From the NCBI GenBank assembly GCA_963932145.1, contig OZ010586.1, positions 51,296,669 through 51,360,668 of the forward strand: 64,000 bases of DNA, in the 5' to 3' direction. Below the pieces are notes generated by a model. The model was not told where the DNA came from, made no database searches, and was given only the letters and a program-made list of their open reading frames with translations. The stretch's first letter is position 1, and the number at the start of each line of letters is the position of its first letter. Shown piece after piece: positions 1 to 10,545 of the stretch. The stretch comes from Acanthosepion lycidas. Lineage: Eukaryota; Mollusca; Cephalopoda; Sepiida; Sepiidae. The translations under genes and the position numbers were made by a program.

Positions 1-199
1 ATTTTCCTATACTTGTGTTTTGATTGGTCCATCTAGTCTTTGTAACAACGTTTTCCCCTTGCGAAGGATTGTTAATTAACTTGAAACTTTTAAAACCATT
101 TATTTTACATTCAACGTCATCACTTGATAAGACACCGAGGGTGTTGAAACAAAATGGCTATTTTTGTAGTGATTTTATAACATATTTATGTTATAAATT

Positions 200-213
200 T
201 TTTTTTTTAAATA

Positions 214-271
<58 letters not shown>

Positions 272-323
272 TAACGATATACATTTTTTATAATGTATAT
301 ATATATGAGATAACGATATACAT

Positions 324-395
<72 letters not shown>

Positions 396-413
396 TAACG
401 GTATACATTTTTT
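200..413. repeat. TA microsatellite with three copies of a 22-bp block
   Basis: Long TA tracts are broken by three near-identical blocks that begin TGAGATAACG and end in a T run, at about 267, 306 and 391. The third copy differs by an A-to-G change. Expansion of TA tracts between copies of a short unit fits slippage or unequal exchange. No coding content. Confidence 0.85.
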
Positions 414-430
414 TATATATCAAGAACAAT

Positions 431-574
431 ATTGGGAAAAATGTATGACGAAGTGGAAAAAGGTTTCTTGTCTTTTAGCACTTCATCGATAACAAATTTT
501 CTCCGATGAAGTCCTAAAGGACGAAATGCCCCACAGGAAAGCTTTTTCCATTTTGTCATACATTTTTCCCCAAT
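431..574. repeat. Imperfect palindrome with hammerhead-like core
   Basis: The left arm (431-488) and right arm (504-574) are reverse complements over nearly their whole length. Both carry the stretch ATGTATGAC and both carry CTTCATCG/CGATGAAG at the centre, with a loop of about 15 bases. The left arm lacks about 11 bases present in the right arm, which looks like a deletion. The sequence just before the left arm (TATATCAAGAACAAT) recurs at 37.47 kb, so this is an interspersed family. The element class is not certain. Confidence 0.7.
503..526 (+). ncRNA. Hammerhead ribozyme-like core (degenerate)
   Basis: The order of blocks is CCGATGA, then a GTCC/GGAC stem with a TAAA loop, then GAAA. This resembles the hammerhead catalytic core (CUGANGA, stem II, GAAA). 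Two departures are visible: C instead of U at the second core position, and an extra A before stem II. I could not place stems I and III and the cleavage site with confidence, so this is either a decayed ribozyme or a chance match inside the palindrome. Confidence 0.3.
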
Positions 575-2157
575 ATATATACATATATCCGACTACTCGT
601 TTCCAAGCACACCCATCTACTAGGGCGGCTAGCCAATCCTTCCTTCAGAGGCCTGCTCAGGCTCATTTGCTTTTGTTCAGCGCCCACAGAGCCAACTATG
701 CGGACCTTAGTTACAGTTTGTAGATTGGAGAGTGCATCGTCTGGTATTATCAACAGTTTGAAGAAGGTCAGTACGCTCAGACCCTGATGATGACTTGTGA
801 TTTCGTGCTGTCAAATTCACGACAGCTTCCAAACAGTCCTCGCTACCCAGTTTTGATCAGAAGGCTTGAGTAATCTAAATTCATGGTATGGTTTTCAGGC
901 ACTTTCCAACGGTGCTGTGCACTAGGAGCGCCTCCCCAGGTTGATCAAATTTTATCCCAATCACTTCTTTTTTTTTATTTAATGTACTATCGTGAACTCA
1001 ACTTCTTGCTAATCAAGAAACTTGAAACTGATTTTCTTTACGTTTGTCTACACAAAGTCTTTATTTTAATCACACGATGTTTGTTTTCTCTATTTCAGTG
1101 TTCCTTTCGATGACTAGATCAGATTGATAGACTTCCGGCTTAGCTTCCTGTAAGAGATAGGAAAAATACTTCCAAGAATGTTTCTCTCATGTTAGAAGGT
1201 CTGCATAACACTGAAAAAAAAAAACTCTCTTTAATTATATATTAACAAACCGTTCATGAAACTTCTGATATGGATAGGATTTATTGAACAAATAAATCCA
1301 AACTTTCATTCATCGGAATTATTTAATCACCTATGCATTGGCACAGCGCATTCTGGCGATAGGGAAATGAAACACTAATTATTGTTTTATTTTAGAGCTG
1401 ACTACATTTGTTTCCTGTATATTACAGTTTTTCATATCGTTGAACACTGATTTAGCTACTCCACCCATGCTTAGCTTTGTGGGAAATTTGTCCTGGCTTT
1501 CCCACATGAAAGGGTTAAAGGTAAAAGAATCGCTAAAAGCAACAAACAGCTTGAAATTTTAGAGCGGCTAGTTCTTTCTTTTAGGTGGAAGAATAAAGAT
1601 TCAAACTCATGCTCAGGTAGTAATAATAGAAGAAAATGTTTATTTACTTACAAAAAAATAAGTAAAGGGATATACGCAAATAGGAGAGAAAAGGGGGAGA
1701 AAAATTTAAATTGAAGGAATAAAAAGTGTTCATAAAGTCTTGCTCAAAATACTTTTTTGGGCGTCTAAAAGTTCTTTTAGCAAGAAAATTGTTTTTAAGG
1801 AGCTAACACTCACATAGATTTCTTCAGAGCTCTTGTTGAGGGGTAAACACTCGGAAGATCTGTAATTTGTAGTTGAGTGAGTTCGTAGGCTGACGACAGG
1901 AATTTTAAGGTTCAAGAAATCAGATCTCGATTAGTTTTTAGTAGAGGGTCGACGTTCTGTTTTTGGAGCCCAGCATGTAGATTTTTTCCTTGAAATAGGT
2001 TCCGAAAATGACTGGTGTTCTATCGCCGACCTGATGCTATCACAGACAATGTCAAGTACTCACTGCCAAAGAGCGTATATTCTCCATTTTTATCGAGATT
2101 AGAAGGCTAAGAAATATTGGAAACTTTTGCCCCCAAAATTGCTTTACACTTTCCCGA
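575..2157. other. No gene seen
   Basis: Short open frames here have no recognisable domains and are AT-rich. I see no repeat I can name, apart from short A/T runs. Confidence 0.6.
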
Positions 2158-2160
2158 CAC

Positions 2161-2397
2161 TTTCATTCGTCAGAAAATATATTCTTACTTCTGATAAGAA
2201 TCAAAGGTTTGGGAGCTGGTTTTTGGAAGCAAGTGTCCGACTAGTTGTGAGCGTTACCCCCGACTTTATGGCACCATGGTCAACGCAGGAGTGGTTAAAT
2301 TCCTTTTTATGTTTTCCATTTGTCTCATTCGTCAGAAAATATATTCTTATCTCTAATAAGAATCAAGGTTTTTGGAGCCGGTTTTGGAAGCAGGGGT
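2161..2397. repeat. Two-copy imperfect direct repeat
   Basis: Copies at about 2161-2236 and 2324-2397, both on the plus strand, start with CATTCGTCAGAAAATATATT and end in a GGTTTTGGAAGCA-like stretch. They are offset by 163 bases. This looks like a local duplication, and the origin is unknown. Confidence 0.7.
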
Positions 2398-2647
2398 GAA
2401 AGTCGGGGCAACAATCAGAAAAGAAAATAGAACGTGAACTTGTAAAATATTTTAGTAACGGTTCTCAAATTAAATTGATAAACACAAAATTCGTTTTATT
2501 AGGATAAGGAAAAATTGATGATTACGCGTTGTAATGCAATTTGTGACCTAAAATTCATTTCTTGCAAATTTCGTCGCTCAATTTCTATGTCCTGTATTGA
2601 AGAAGAAGATGTTTAGTAGTCAGGAATTAAAAAGAGCATGATTGATA

Positions 2648-2726
2648 TTAGGTTGGTGCAAAAATAATGTCGGTTTTTGACGTTAAAAATTCGTCAAAAA
2701 CCGACATTATTTTTGCACCAAACTAA
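2648..2726. mobile_element. MADE1-like mariner MITE (copy 1)
   Basis: A 79-bp near-perfect palindrome begins TTAGGTTGGTGCAAAAATAA and ends with the inverted equivalent. It is flanked by TA at 2646-2647 and 2727-2728. The termini match the Hsmar1/MADE1 type of mariner inverted repeat (established knowledge). There is no room for a transposase, so it is non-autonomous. The inner stem is GACGTTAAAAATTCGTC-like. The RNA would fold as a long hairpin. Confidence 0.93.
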
Positions 2727-3503
2727 TAGAATATATCTTATATGTAAGATAACTCGAAATATATGATTCCCCCCTGCTCACAACCTTGAAAAAAACCCTG
2801 AGTTATTTCGAATTTGTTCTCTCAAATCGTGTCTCATATTCAAATGGTTATTATTTTTTATCCTCAAACAAATGCACGAATTTTGCAGAAACTCGTTTAT
2901 ATTTTTGGATTTTCTATTAAGAAACGCTGAAATGACCTCCACGACAAAAAAAAAGTTACATTAGATATTTAATTAGGAAGAAATAAAATTTGAAAATACA
3001 ACTTTCTTTTCGACAACGACGTTCAGTGATTGCATGGCGAATTTTTGTTCAATATTTTCTTTTCGGTTTGTTGAAAGTCGATCAGATTGTAACTGGTCTT
3101 CAAATATTATTTTTGTTGCACTTGAAACAGTTGTGGTTTACTGAAAGCTTCTTGCTTTAAAGATTCTCGAGAGCATTACACCAGTTTTAGCAACATTTTT
3201 ACTGTTTTTTTTTTTTTTTTTCTTTTTGTATACTCACTTCCTTCCGGGTTCCAGCCAGAAACATAAAGTTAAAAATGGCATCATGACATTTTCCACTGAA
3301 CATTTTTGCATAAAGATAAAAATCAAACAGCCTAAGAGAGCACACAAAGCCCTTCGTAAGGTGTGAGCTGTGCTTGTCAGAACAATTTTTGTATTTCTTT
3401 AAGGTATGGACTGCCAGTGATCCCTTCAATGAGTTGATCAAAACCTTTTCCAGTTAAACCTAGAGCTCCAATCACAAATGGAATTATTGATGTCCTTTTT
3501 AAA

Positions 3504-3505
<2 letters not shown>
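2727..3505. other. No gene seen
   Basis: AT-rich sequence with A and T runs. The short minus-strand open frame near 3199-3441 ends in a poly-lysine run from a T tract and has no domain support. Confidence 0.55.

Positions 3506-3563
<58 letters not shown>
3506..3563. repeat. ATT trinucleotide microsatellite
   Basis: About 19 uninterrupted TTA/ATT units. Confidence 0.95.
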
Positions 3564-4289
3564 CTTCATTTGCACAGTTTTCGCTTTCAACTGAAGATCT
3601 TGCATTATTGGTGTTCTCCATCAAGTCGTACGACCACAGACGTCATTCGCAGAATATTTGCAGAGCCAAGCAACGCAGACTACTGAAACGATGGGATACT
3701 ACCCTTTATTTCGATTTTCTTGATGTATGGCTTTCAATTAGGTGGCACAAACCCTAACGCCCAAATGATAACTGGCACGTAGTGACTTCAATGTTGCAAA
3801 TTCTGGTAACTTCAATCCAGAGGTCGATGTATTTATTCAGCTTGCCAATTTCTTTGACCTTGATATTATGGCCACCAAGAACATCTTATTATTTTTTTTA
3901 TTAAACATAAAATCGCCAAGCGTGTCTGCAAACCCCAGGGGAAAACCACCAGACGTGTTTGCAAATAACTGGAAAAATGCAGCTAATAAAAAACAGTGAA
4001 CCCAGACCAAGTAGCAAACTGGCGTAGTGACACTGGGCAACTATGTTCAGTTCACGCGTCACATTAGAGCTCAGGCTTTTGAGGAGTACTTTCTCGTATA
4101 ACCTCCACTGTAACTTAATTCAGCTGCTACTTATTTCTTTAAAAGTTGTCAGGTTCAGACAATTTTAGTTGCTGCTTAGGATTTGTACGTTTTTCATGAA
4201 GCACAGTCCATCAATCATTGAATATGATTATAAAAACAACTTTTTTTTCGCATACAAAATATATAAAACTTTAACTACATAATATATAA
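3564..4289. other. No gene seen
   Basis: No open frame with recognisable content and no repeat identified. Confidence 0.55.
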
Positions 4290-4291
4290 TA

Positions 4292-4866
4292 CGGGGTGTT
4301 TCAAAAGTCTGTGTCATATTACAGCACTGTATACCTTAATAACTATTGAGGCTATCAAAACGCAATTTATATTTCCGGAAAGCTAATATTTCCACGTTTC
4401 TATACAGGTTTTTACACGTGTTCAATGTGAGCGCTTCGAGTTACAAGAGACACATACAAACGATAATTCAAGTCTTGCTAAACGCGACCAAGCATAGCGT
4501 TGTCGATTGTTGCCAAGGTTTCAGTTATTCGCGTTTTCAGATCATCCATGTCTCTGAAAAGGGGAGGTACGTACATGAGGCTTTTCACATGCCCCCCAAA
4601 GAAAGAAGTCACATGGCGTGAGGTCTTGAGACCTAGGTGGCCATCGCAGGAACAGTCTGTCCGGAATTTCCTTCCCATCTGTCAGGTAGAATGGTATTCA
4701 GATACTGTCTAACTTTGACTACAGTGAGGTGGTGCGCCATCCAGTTGGAAATGCAATTTTTCCATCAAACAGTTTTGCAGCATGGCAAGGTACGCTTCGC
4801 CATTGACTGTTCCTTCTTCAAAAAATAATGAACCATACACGTTTCTTTGACATAGCACAAAACCCG
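4292..4866 (-). pseudogene. IS630/Tc1-mariner-type transposase, C-terminal part, decayed
   Basis: Read on the minus strand, the conceptual translation gives a chain of motifs typical of animal DDE transposases of the mariner superfamily: NVYGSLFFEEGTVNGEAYL, then LDGAPPH (second catalytic D), then the region of WPPRSPDLTPCDFFLW (third D) broken by a frameshift, then YVPPLFRDMDDLKTRI and ATIDNAMLGRV. Frames switch at least twice and an in-frame stop interrupts it. The left edge is a terminal inverted repeat-like CGGGGTGTTTCAAAAGTC preceded by TA (4290-4291), so the 3' end of the element is probably intact. The 5' part, including the DNA-binding domain, is missing. It is not functional. Confidence 0.85.
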
Positions 4867-4889
4867 TTTATTTTAGAGGAATCTATAGA

Positions 4890-5240
4890 GTCCAAAAGCG
4901 TCTCCAAGTCCTTGTTAGTGATAAACTATTTTCCACCCTCCAACTTCTCTCTCACAGGCGGGGTGGGCAAGCCTCTTACTGCTCTATCGTTACTTCCATA
5001 GAAAGTGCTCGGACGAACTACATTCCTTGGTTCCGCTAGTTCTAACCTTCACGGCTAGGGCCCACCATATCACTCACATTGTAGCAAACCACCCACATTC
5101 CCTCCATATATCATTGTCGATAAGTAAGGTCCACTCGAACAGCTTCTTCCTGCGAACCACTGCTCTGTGGAACCGACTCCCAAGAGGATATTTCCTCGAT
5201 CACTACAATCTTAATCCTGTTCAAATCTAGGGTTAACTAT
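4890..5240 (+). pseudogene. Non-LTR retrotransposon ORF2 C-terminus
   Basis: The plus-strand translation near 5120-5215 reads HSNSFFLRTTALWNRLPRG followed by YFLDHYNLN. This is the C-terminal tail of jockey-like LINE reverse transcriptases, where SNSFFPRTSRLWNSLP is the usual form. Upstream frames contain the matching HRRGGQAS/LTALSLLP region with frameshifts and stops. It is 5'-truncated, as usual for LINE copies, and abuts the transposase remnant on its left. Confidence 0.75.
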
Positions 5241-7107
5241 TATCTTCAACTCCTATCCGCATAAACTACCTCTTAAATGTAACCATATATCTCGAGTGAC
5301 CACCAGGACTTGTAAAGGGCGAATCTTGCTAAAATATCAAATACAATATTTATAAACCAATAACACTCAAAAAAGTGCTTACGTCTTAAAACACACCAAT
5401 AATGTTATAGAATATAAATCAGAAAGGTTGTTTTATTAGTCATCATGATTTTGGTAGATACCACCAAAATATCGTGCGGACGTAGTAAAAGACTTATCAC
5501 ATGGCTTTTTAAAGCCAATTAGGAAGAAATAAATAATATAATTCTGGAGTCGATGTTCTTACGAAAAAGTGTATAAAACTCATGAAGTCCGGCCCAAAAT
5601 GGGGGATACGCACAGATGCCACCATGGTCCACGTCACTCTAGCTGCTGATCTTCACGACCTCATTCACGTCTACACGCAAAAAGCGACATCGTTGACGAA
5701 CTACAAAAAGACCACTTCAGACTACAGCGCCACAGTTCACAGTAAGAACCAAATTCTAACTATCTCTGGTATCCCCTTGACTATTAACAACGCACATATG
5801 ACTCTTTCGCACAAACGCACATATAACAACATTTCATTGTTTCCCACATACGTACACAAAGACAATTTATATTCTATTCCAGAACTTTATTAACCAAAAC
5901 AAAAATACATTACTTCTAATCTATAACCAATTTCTTGTATTCATGTCGTTTAAATTAAATTTATGTTTATTTGTTGATACTACCTTGTCTTTTTCTACTG
6001 GATTTTATTATTTCACTGAAAATCATGGGATTATATTAAAAACGGTCGAATTAAGGGCAGTCCCGCAACAATATTTTATGTTATTGTATCGAATCCCGAC
6101 ATTCCGAATTTTGACATTCAAAGAAAAACCGAGTAAAAGGATTCCTACACTGTAAAAAAGAAAAGTTTTCTATGTAATTTATGCTCACTAAACGGCGCTT
6201 CCCTGTGATTATTTATAAGACAGTGATAGTTTTTGGCTTTATTTGTAGAAATTCGCATTGAATTTAAAACTTTGAAATTCCAATCTAAGAGAGACATCCT
6301 GGTATTTATTTGAACTTCCGATTTGTGATTCCTAAAATTCTTGCTTTCCCCAAGGACTTTTAGCAGTGACTTCTAAATAAATGGGTCAAAATATTTTTAT
6401 TTCAAGCGTTACCATCCGGCTGCCAGCCTGACGCTAAGAGAACTGTCTATCAAAGAGAAGGAAGGAAATGATCTAAGGCTTGACCGCTTGCTGCGTTATG
6501 CGTGCCTGTCAACCACCTACTACATGTCTTAGAAAGTATGTCTTATTACGCTACTTATTCTTGTTGAACAATTTCATTCCTTTTCGCCTTCAAAATAGAA
6601 GTGGCGTTATTTAACAGTTGACTTCCATATGTAATGAAATATTTCAGAAAGTCTCGTTAATTGTAATTGTTAAGAAGAAAAGTAAAATGTTTGAAATATT
6701 ATTAAATGTTCGACAACTTCCGATAATCTAGTATGTTTTTTTTTCTCCCCACAATGAAAACACTTTTGCTCATTTCAGTGATCATAATCTCTGCCCGGGA
6801 TATTTTTATATTTTCTAAACAGTATAACAGAAATAAATGTATTAATTTCAATGTTTTAATATATTTCCACGGAGAAAATAATTTTGTCATTTCAGCCCTT
6901 TAGAATCGTGACTTACTTTTTTGTCCACGCATTTTCCCTATCATCTCCAAAGGATTATTAATATGTTTGTATTTTAGTGAGAGAATAGTTCTTGCAAATA
7001 ATTAATAGATGACAAAGGAAACGAAATGTGTGCCAAGGAATATTAATTTATAGGATGGTAGATTGATTTGATTATTATGGCTTATCAACCTTTTGCAGGT
7101 TATTTAA
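5241..7107. other. No recognised gene; one 103-codon open frame
   Basis: A plus-strand frame at 5582-5893 encodes 103 residues with no stop and slightly higher GC than its surroundings. I recognise no domain, signal peptide or repeat in it. It may be a fragment of an old element. The rest shows nothing I can name. Confidence 0.4.
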
Positions 7108-7812
7108 TGATGTAGTCTTAAAGAGGTTACAAATAGACAAAGGTGGTACTCGAATGAAGGAACAGCAACACGCGTGTAGATGAAAGAAGAAAGGTTTATT
7201 GTAAAAGAGAATACACTACTGAAAAACAGGGAACTAGTAACTCCCGAAGCAAGGATATTTACCTTACCTCTCCGTGAGGCAGGATGTGGCACAAGGCCGT
7301 TTTTTTAATGGGGACAAAACCGAGCCCGTAAGCTCGTGCAAAAATTCCTCGTATATACGGGGTCGGGTAGCTGTCTACCACTCCAGACGAGACTCTGCCC
7401 TTTGGCATAGCCTCATCTAGGTTCCTCTCTGCCCGAATGCAGAGAGTTCGATCAGCACAGCTGGAGAAAAATCTCCAACTAATTTCCGAAGCAAGGTTAT
7501 TTACCTTACCTCCCCGTAAGGCAGGATGTGACACAAGGCCTTTTTTAATGCGTAGTAAAACCAAAAATTCCCCGTAGACCCTGTATACACGGGGTCGGGT
7601 AGCTGTCTACCACCCCAGACGAGACTCCGCCTTTTAGCACAGCCTCGCCTTAGCTCCCCCCCCGCTACCCGAAGGCAGAGAGCTCGACCAGCACAGCTGG
7701 AGACAAATTGCCGAAGTAAGCCCCACAGGTATATCCTGTACTCACTGTATATAGCTACTGATATAATCAGTCCACACAAGCGATAGGGAGTGTGGAACAT
7801 TCCATTACAACA
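7108..7812 (-). mobile_element. Solo LTR, 705 bp, with perfect 5-bp TSD
   Basis: The segment begins TGATGTAG and ends TTACAACA (TG...CA). It is flanked on both sides by TTTAA (7103-7107 and 7813-7817). On the minus strand it starts TGTTGTAATGGAATG and carries an AATAAA signal near its 3' end, at about 7194-7199. This is the structure left when recombination between two LTRs removes the inside of a Ty3/Gypsy-like element. The U3-like half holds two tandem 241-bp units. Confidence 0.88.
7242..7721. repeat. Tandem 241-bp repeat inside the LTR
   Basis: Copy 1 (7242-7482) and copy 2 (7483-7721) both start CCGAAGCAAGG and share ACGGGGTCGGGTAGCTGTC and AGCACAGCTGGAGA. A third partial start lies at about 7708. 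The duplication sits in the part of the LTR that would hold enhancer sequences. The minus-strand open frames here are repeats of one another and are not evidence of a gene. Confidence 0.9.
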
Positions 7813-7817
7813 TTTAA

Positions 7818-8369
7818 AGACACTGAAATACTTAAATAAAAAAAGTAATAATACTGTTACTGTGTTGCATCCATAAAAACAAATAAATAAAAATTAATTA
7901 TAATATCAAAAAAATTATAATAACTATAATTATCATTAATTCACTCATTCTAAAAACCAGAAATAGGCAGTGATCATGTAAACAATCGACCCCTAGTAAC
8001 ATTCTCATTATCGGACGGGCCGTCAACACACGCGTCAACGAAAATTTCGGCTCTTTTTCTTTCTTTTTTTTCCAGTCTATAATCGTAACGTTTATCTCAT
8101 AGAAGTCAACAAAAATTCGCGGTAGGAAAGACAGAAAATATCTGGACACTCATTACACGCATTTATGAAAGAACGTACAAGAGAAACTGTATACGCTTTA
8201 TTTATTCTTTATCTTATCATTCTGTCAGATTCCGATCCGTATTTGATTGACATTTGATCCCAAACCTTGGTAAAAAAAAAAAAAAATGCAATGATAACAG
8301 CAAAAATTGCACTATTAGCACTGATAAAAATGGTTGCTGAAGACATTAAGTTTATAAGTCCCAGAAATC
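7818..8369. other. No gene seen
   Basis: AT-rich, with an A run near 8273-8286. Confidence 0.6.
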
Positions 8370-8455
8370 ATGGAACAGTGGATAAATATGTTGGTTAGCT
8401 CCAGTGACAGGACCCAGAGAGTTGTGAGTTCAATTCCTGGTTAAGGCAGTGAAGA
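8370..8455 (+). mobile_element. tRNA-derived SINE fragment
   Basis: It contains a B-box-like GAGTTCAATTCCTGG at about 8426-8440, and about 50 bases upstream an A-box-like CAGTGGATAAATATGTTGG. This spacing is that of a Pol III internal promoter. The tail cannot be delimited. Confidence 0.5.
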
Positions 8456-8499
8456 ACTTAGAGAGTTGAATTAACTTCGCAATTTTTTTGGTCAACGTA

Positions 8500-8745
8500 A
8501 TCGACCAAGCAAGATTGCAATTTGAAACAATATAACGTTGTTGTGGAGAGGTTCAATTCCTGCGCGCGATGATGAATGTAGGTGTTTGGATTTTCGGCCA
8601 CATTCTCGTGCACTACGGTAATGTTTTCAGTTGAACTGTGTAAACAAGCACGCAGTGGTGTTTTCACACCTGCCATCGACCCAGTTTGTTTGAATTTACG
8701 AACAATTTTTCCAATTGCACTCTTGAAACTTAATTTTAATGTAGA
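8500..8745 (-). pseudogene. Mariner-superfamily transposase N-terminal (HTH) fragment
   Basis: The minus-strand translation reads IGKIVRKFKQTGSMAGV, then ENITVVHENVAENPNTYIHH, then RAQELNLSTTTL. This is the two-helix-turn-helix N-terminal region of a common animal transposase family, whose usual form is KFEETGSV, then ENIAAVSESVAENPNTS, then RRSQELNIS. The catalytic half is absent. It may belong to the same superfamily as the C-terminal piece at 4292-4866, but the two do not overlap. Confidence 0.8.
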
Positions 8746-8938
8746 TGGCCTCCAATATCTGAAGGTTCTTATTACTGTGTGTATGTGTGAGCATTGTTGT
8801 GCTATCAACTAATATATGTCTAATATTATGTACATGGATATGTTTTTCTAAGAAATGTTGTTTAATATAACTAAGATCAGAAACGTGACACATAAGTGTA
8901 GGGGAGAGAATATCTTTGTTAAAATGTTCGTATAACCA

Positions 8939-8970
8939 CTCTGAAGATGTATCATGTGAGCCGAAAGCTT
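8939..8970 (+). repeat. Penelope-type terminal motif (hammerhead-like)
   Basis: The blocks CTCTGAAGATG and GAGCCGAAAGCTT lie 9 bases apart. CTGAAGA plus GAAA fits the hammerhead core found in Penelope-like element ends (established knowledge), but the left arm of stem II has decayed. A related motif lies on the minus strand at 28221-28251. Confidence 0.4.
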
Positions 8971-9981
8971 AGATCAAGAACCAGCTTAAAAAATATCCAA
9001 ATGTTGAACAGTTTTTGTCTTTATTTTCACCCGAAATTAAAGCAACCATACGAACTCATACGGCTCATGGTCAAACATAATAGACATTCATTATACATAA
9101 ATCACTGACTGCCTATGTATCTATATATCAAGCTGGGTACATTATTTTTAAATATGTCTTTTTTTTTTTTCAAACTGATCTCTATATGTCTCCTTATTTT
9201 GCCTGATCTTCGCAGATGTGAATGTAATAATAAAAAAAGCTAAATGAAAAAGAAAATTCAGAGGGAAAAGTAGTGAAGATCAAATCTTATCAAAATCAGA
9301 GACTGATCAGTTTCATAAATTTTTTTAAGCTTAGAAAAGTGGCTGGGGGGCAACTGAGGAGGCAGCCAAAATTCGGAGTGAGGAGTTGCCTTCTTTTGTC
9401 CTCCCGTAGAATCGACACTGAGGAAGAAAAGGAGAGATTATGGACATTAGTACTGCATAGAGACTCAGTTTCATGCTTCAGTGTAATCTTCCGATACAGA
9501 TTGTTGACGTTCGACACTACTTCAAACAAAAGGTCAGCAACTAAACGACCATCAATACAGGAAAGAGCAATGAATTACTAAACTTAAGAAACCTATTTTC
9601 CGTAATATTTTTTTTTAATAGAAAGACTTTATAAATTTGAACTGAAAGCAGTACTGGTCAGTAAATACCGAATATCTCTTCATAAGAAAACGGTTTATAT
9701 CAATATTACCATTTTATACGTAAAAAATACCGGCCCCTGGATCGACATTTTCTGATATCGAATGGTCGAGTTTATAGTGAAACTTGTGGGTGTCGGTGTA
9801 CTCATATTTTAGGTGGGGAAATAAAATCCGAGTGTCATGTCAACAAATTACAACACAAAATTACAAACAACCCAAAGAAATAATCTTCGTAGAAAAGGAA
9901 GAAAACCAAGCTAAATATGATATTTATACAATAGATACAGGGATTCAATTGTCTTTGTTGTGGTCATGAAAAGACCATTAG
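8971..9981. other. No gene seen
   Basis: Overlapping short frames near 9273-9581 have no recognised content. The plus frame reads through a G-rich patch near 9345-9400. Confidence 0.55.
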
Positions 9982-10117
9982 TTCGAGGTGATTTGTTGAA
10001 AGTAAAATCTGTAAAGTTTCGAAACTATTTTGCTGCGAGTTTACAAAGTCCGAAGTGATTTATTGCAAGTGAGTCTGCAATGATTGAAGTTATTTTGTTA
10101 CAAGTGAATATGCAAAG
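9982..10117. repeat. Four degenerate tandem units of 32-35 bp
   Basis: Units start at about 9982, 10017, 10049 and 10083, with the pattern TTCGAAGTGATTT...GCAAGTGA...TGCAAAG. Unit length is not a multiple of three, so this is not a protein repeat. Confidence 0.65.
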
Positions 10118-10199
10118 TTCGGGCTAATATATACGCTAATATGTCTGTGAAGCACACGCTAATGTAACATGTATATGACTGTTGGTTGACTGCGTGCGC

Positions 10200-10545
10200 A
10201 AGTAGCAATTTTAAAATTTTCAAATTTTCAGCGAACAGACACGGGATACGAAACTTAATTTAGACGTGGCTTTGTATGTAGGAAAATCGTCGCTGCCTAC
10301 TGACGCGTTGTCATGGTAACGTGTGTTGAGGCTAGGTTGGTTCACTGACTGTTCCGTTTCGCAGATCTGTCTGCTGACTGCCCTGTTTCAGGAATAGCCC
10401 TTGACGGTCGCTGACAAGTCGATTTTATGGCTTATGGCGAGTCGGTGACCGGCTCACGAAATCTGAGTTCTGCGCGTGAATGTACTAAGTAGCCCTGAGT
10501 TCAACCGCGTGGACATCGTAGAGAGTACACCACGTGACTTGTCAT
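10200..10545. promoter_or_regulatory. CpG-dense patch with X-box-like and E-box motifs
   Basis: This stretch has far more CG dinucleotides than the AT-rich surroundings. GTTGTCATGGTAAC at 10307-10320 fits the RFX X-box pattern (GTNRCC, short spacer, RGYAAC). CACGTGAC at 10531-10538 is an E-box. It could be a promoter of a gene or of a transposable element. I see no open frame or clear splice donor directly after it, so this is inference only. Confidence 0.3.

Noticed and set aside
5582..5893. 103-codon plus-strand frame
   Set aside because: No domain, no start context of note and no splice signals that I can support. Left as unrecognised.
7259..7800. Two minus-strand frames of about 100 codons
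   Set aside because: They lie inside the LTR and are copies of one another because of the 241-bp tandem repeat.
8545..8570. B-box-like GGTTCAATTCCTG suggesting another SINE
   Set aside because: On the minus strand it is part of the transposase fragment (codons for RAQELN), so the match is coding and not a Pol III promoter.
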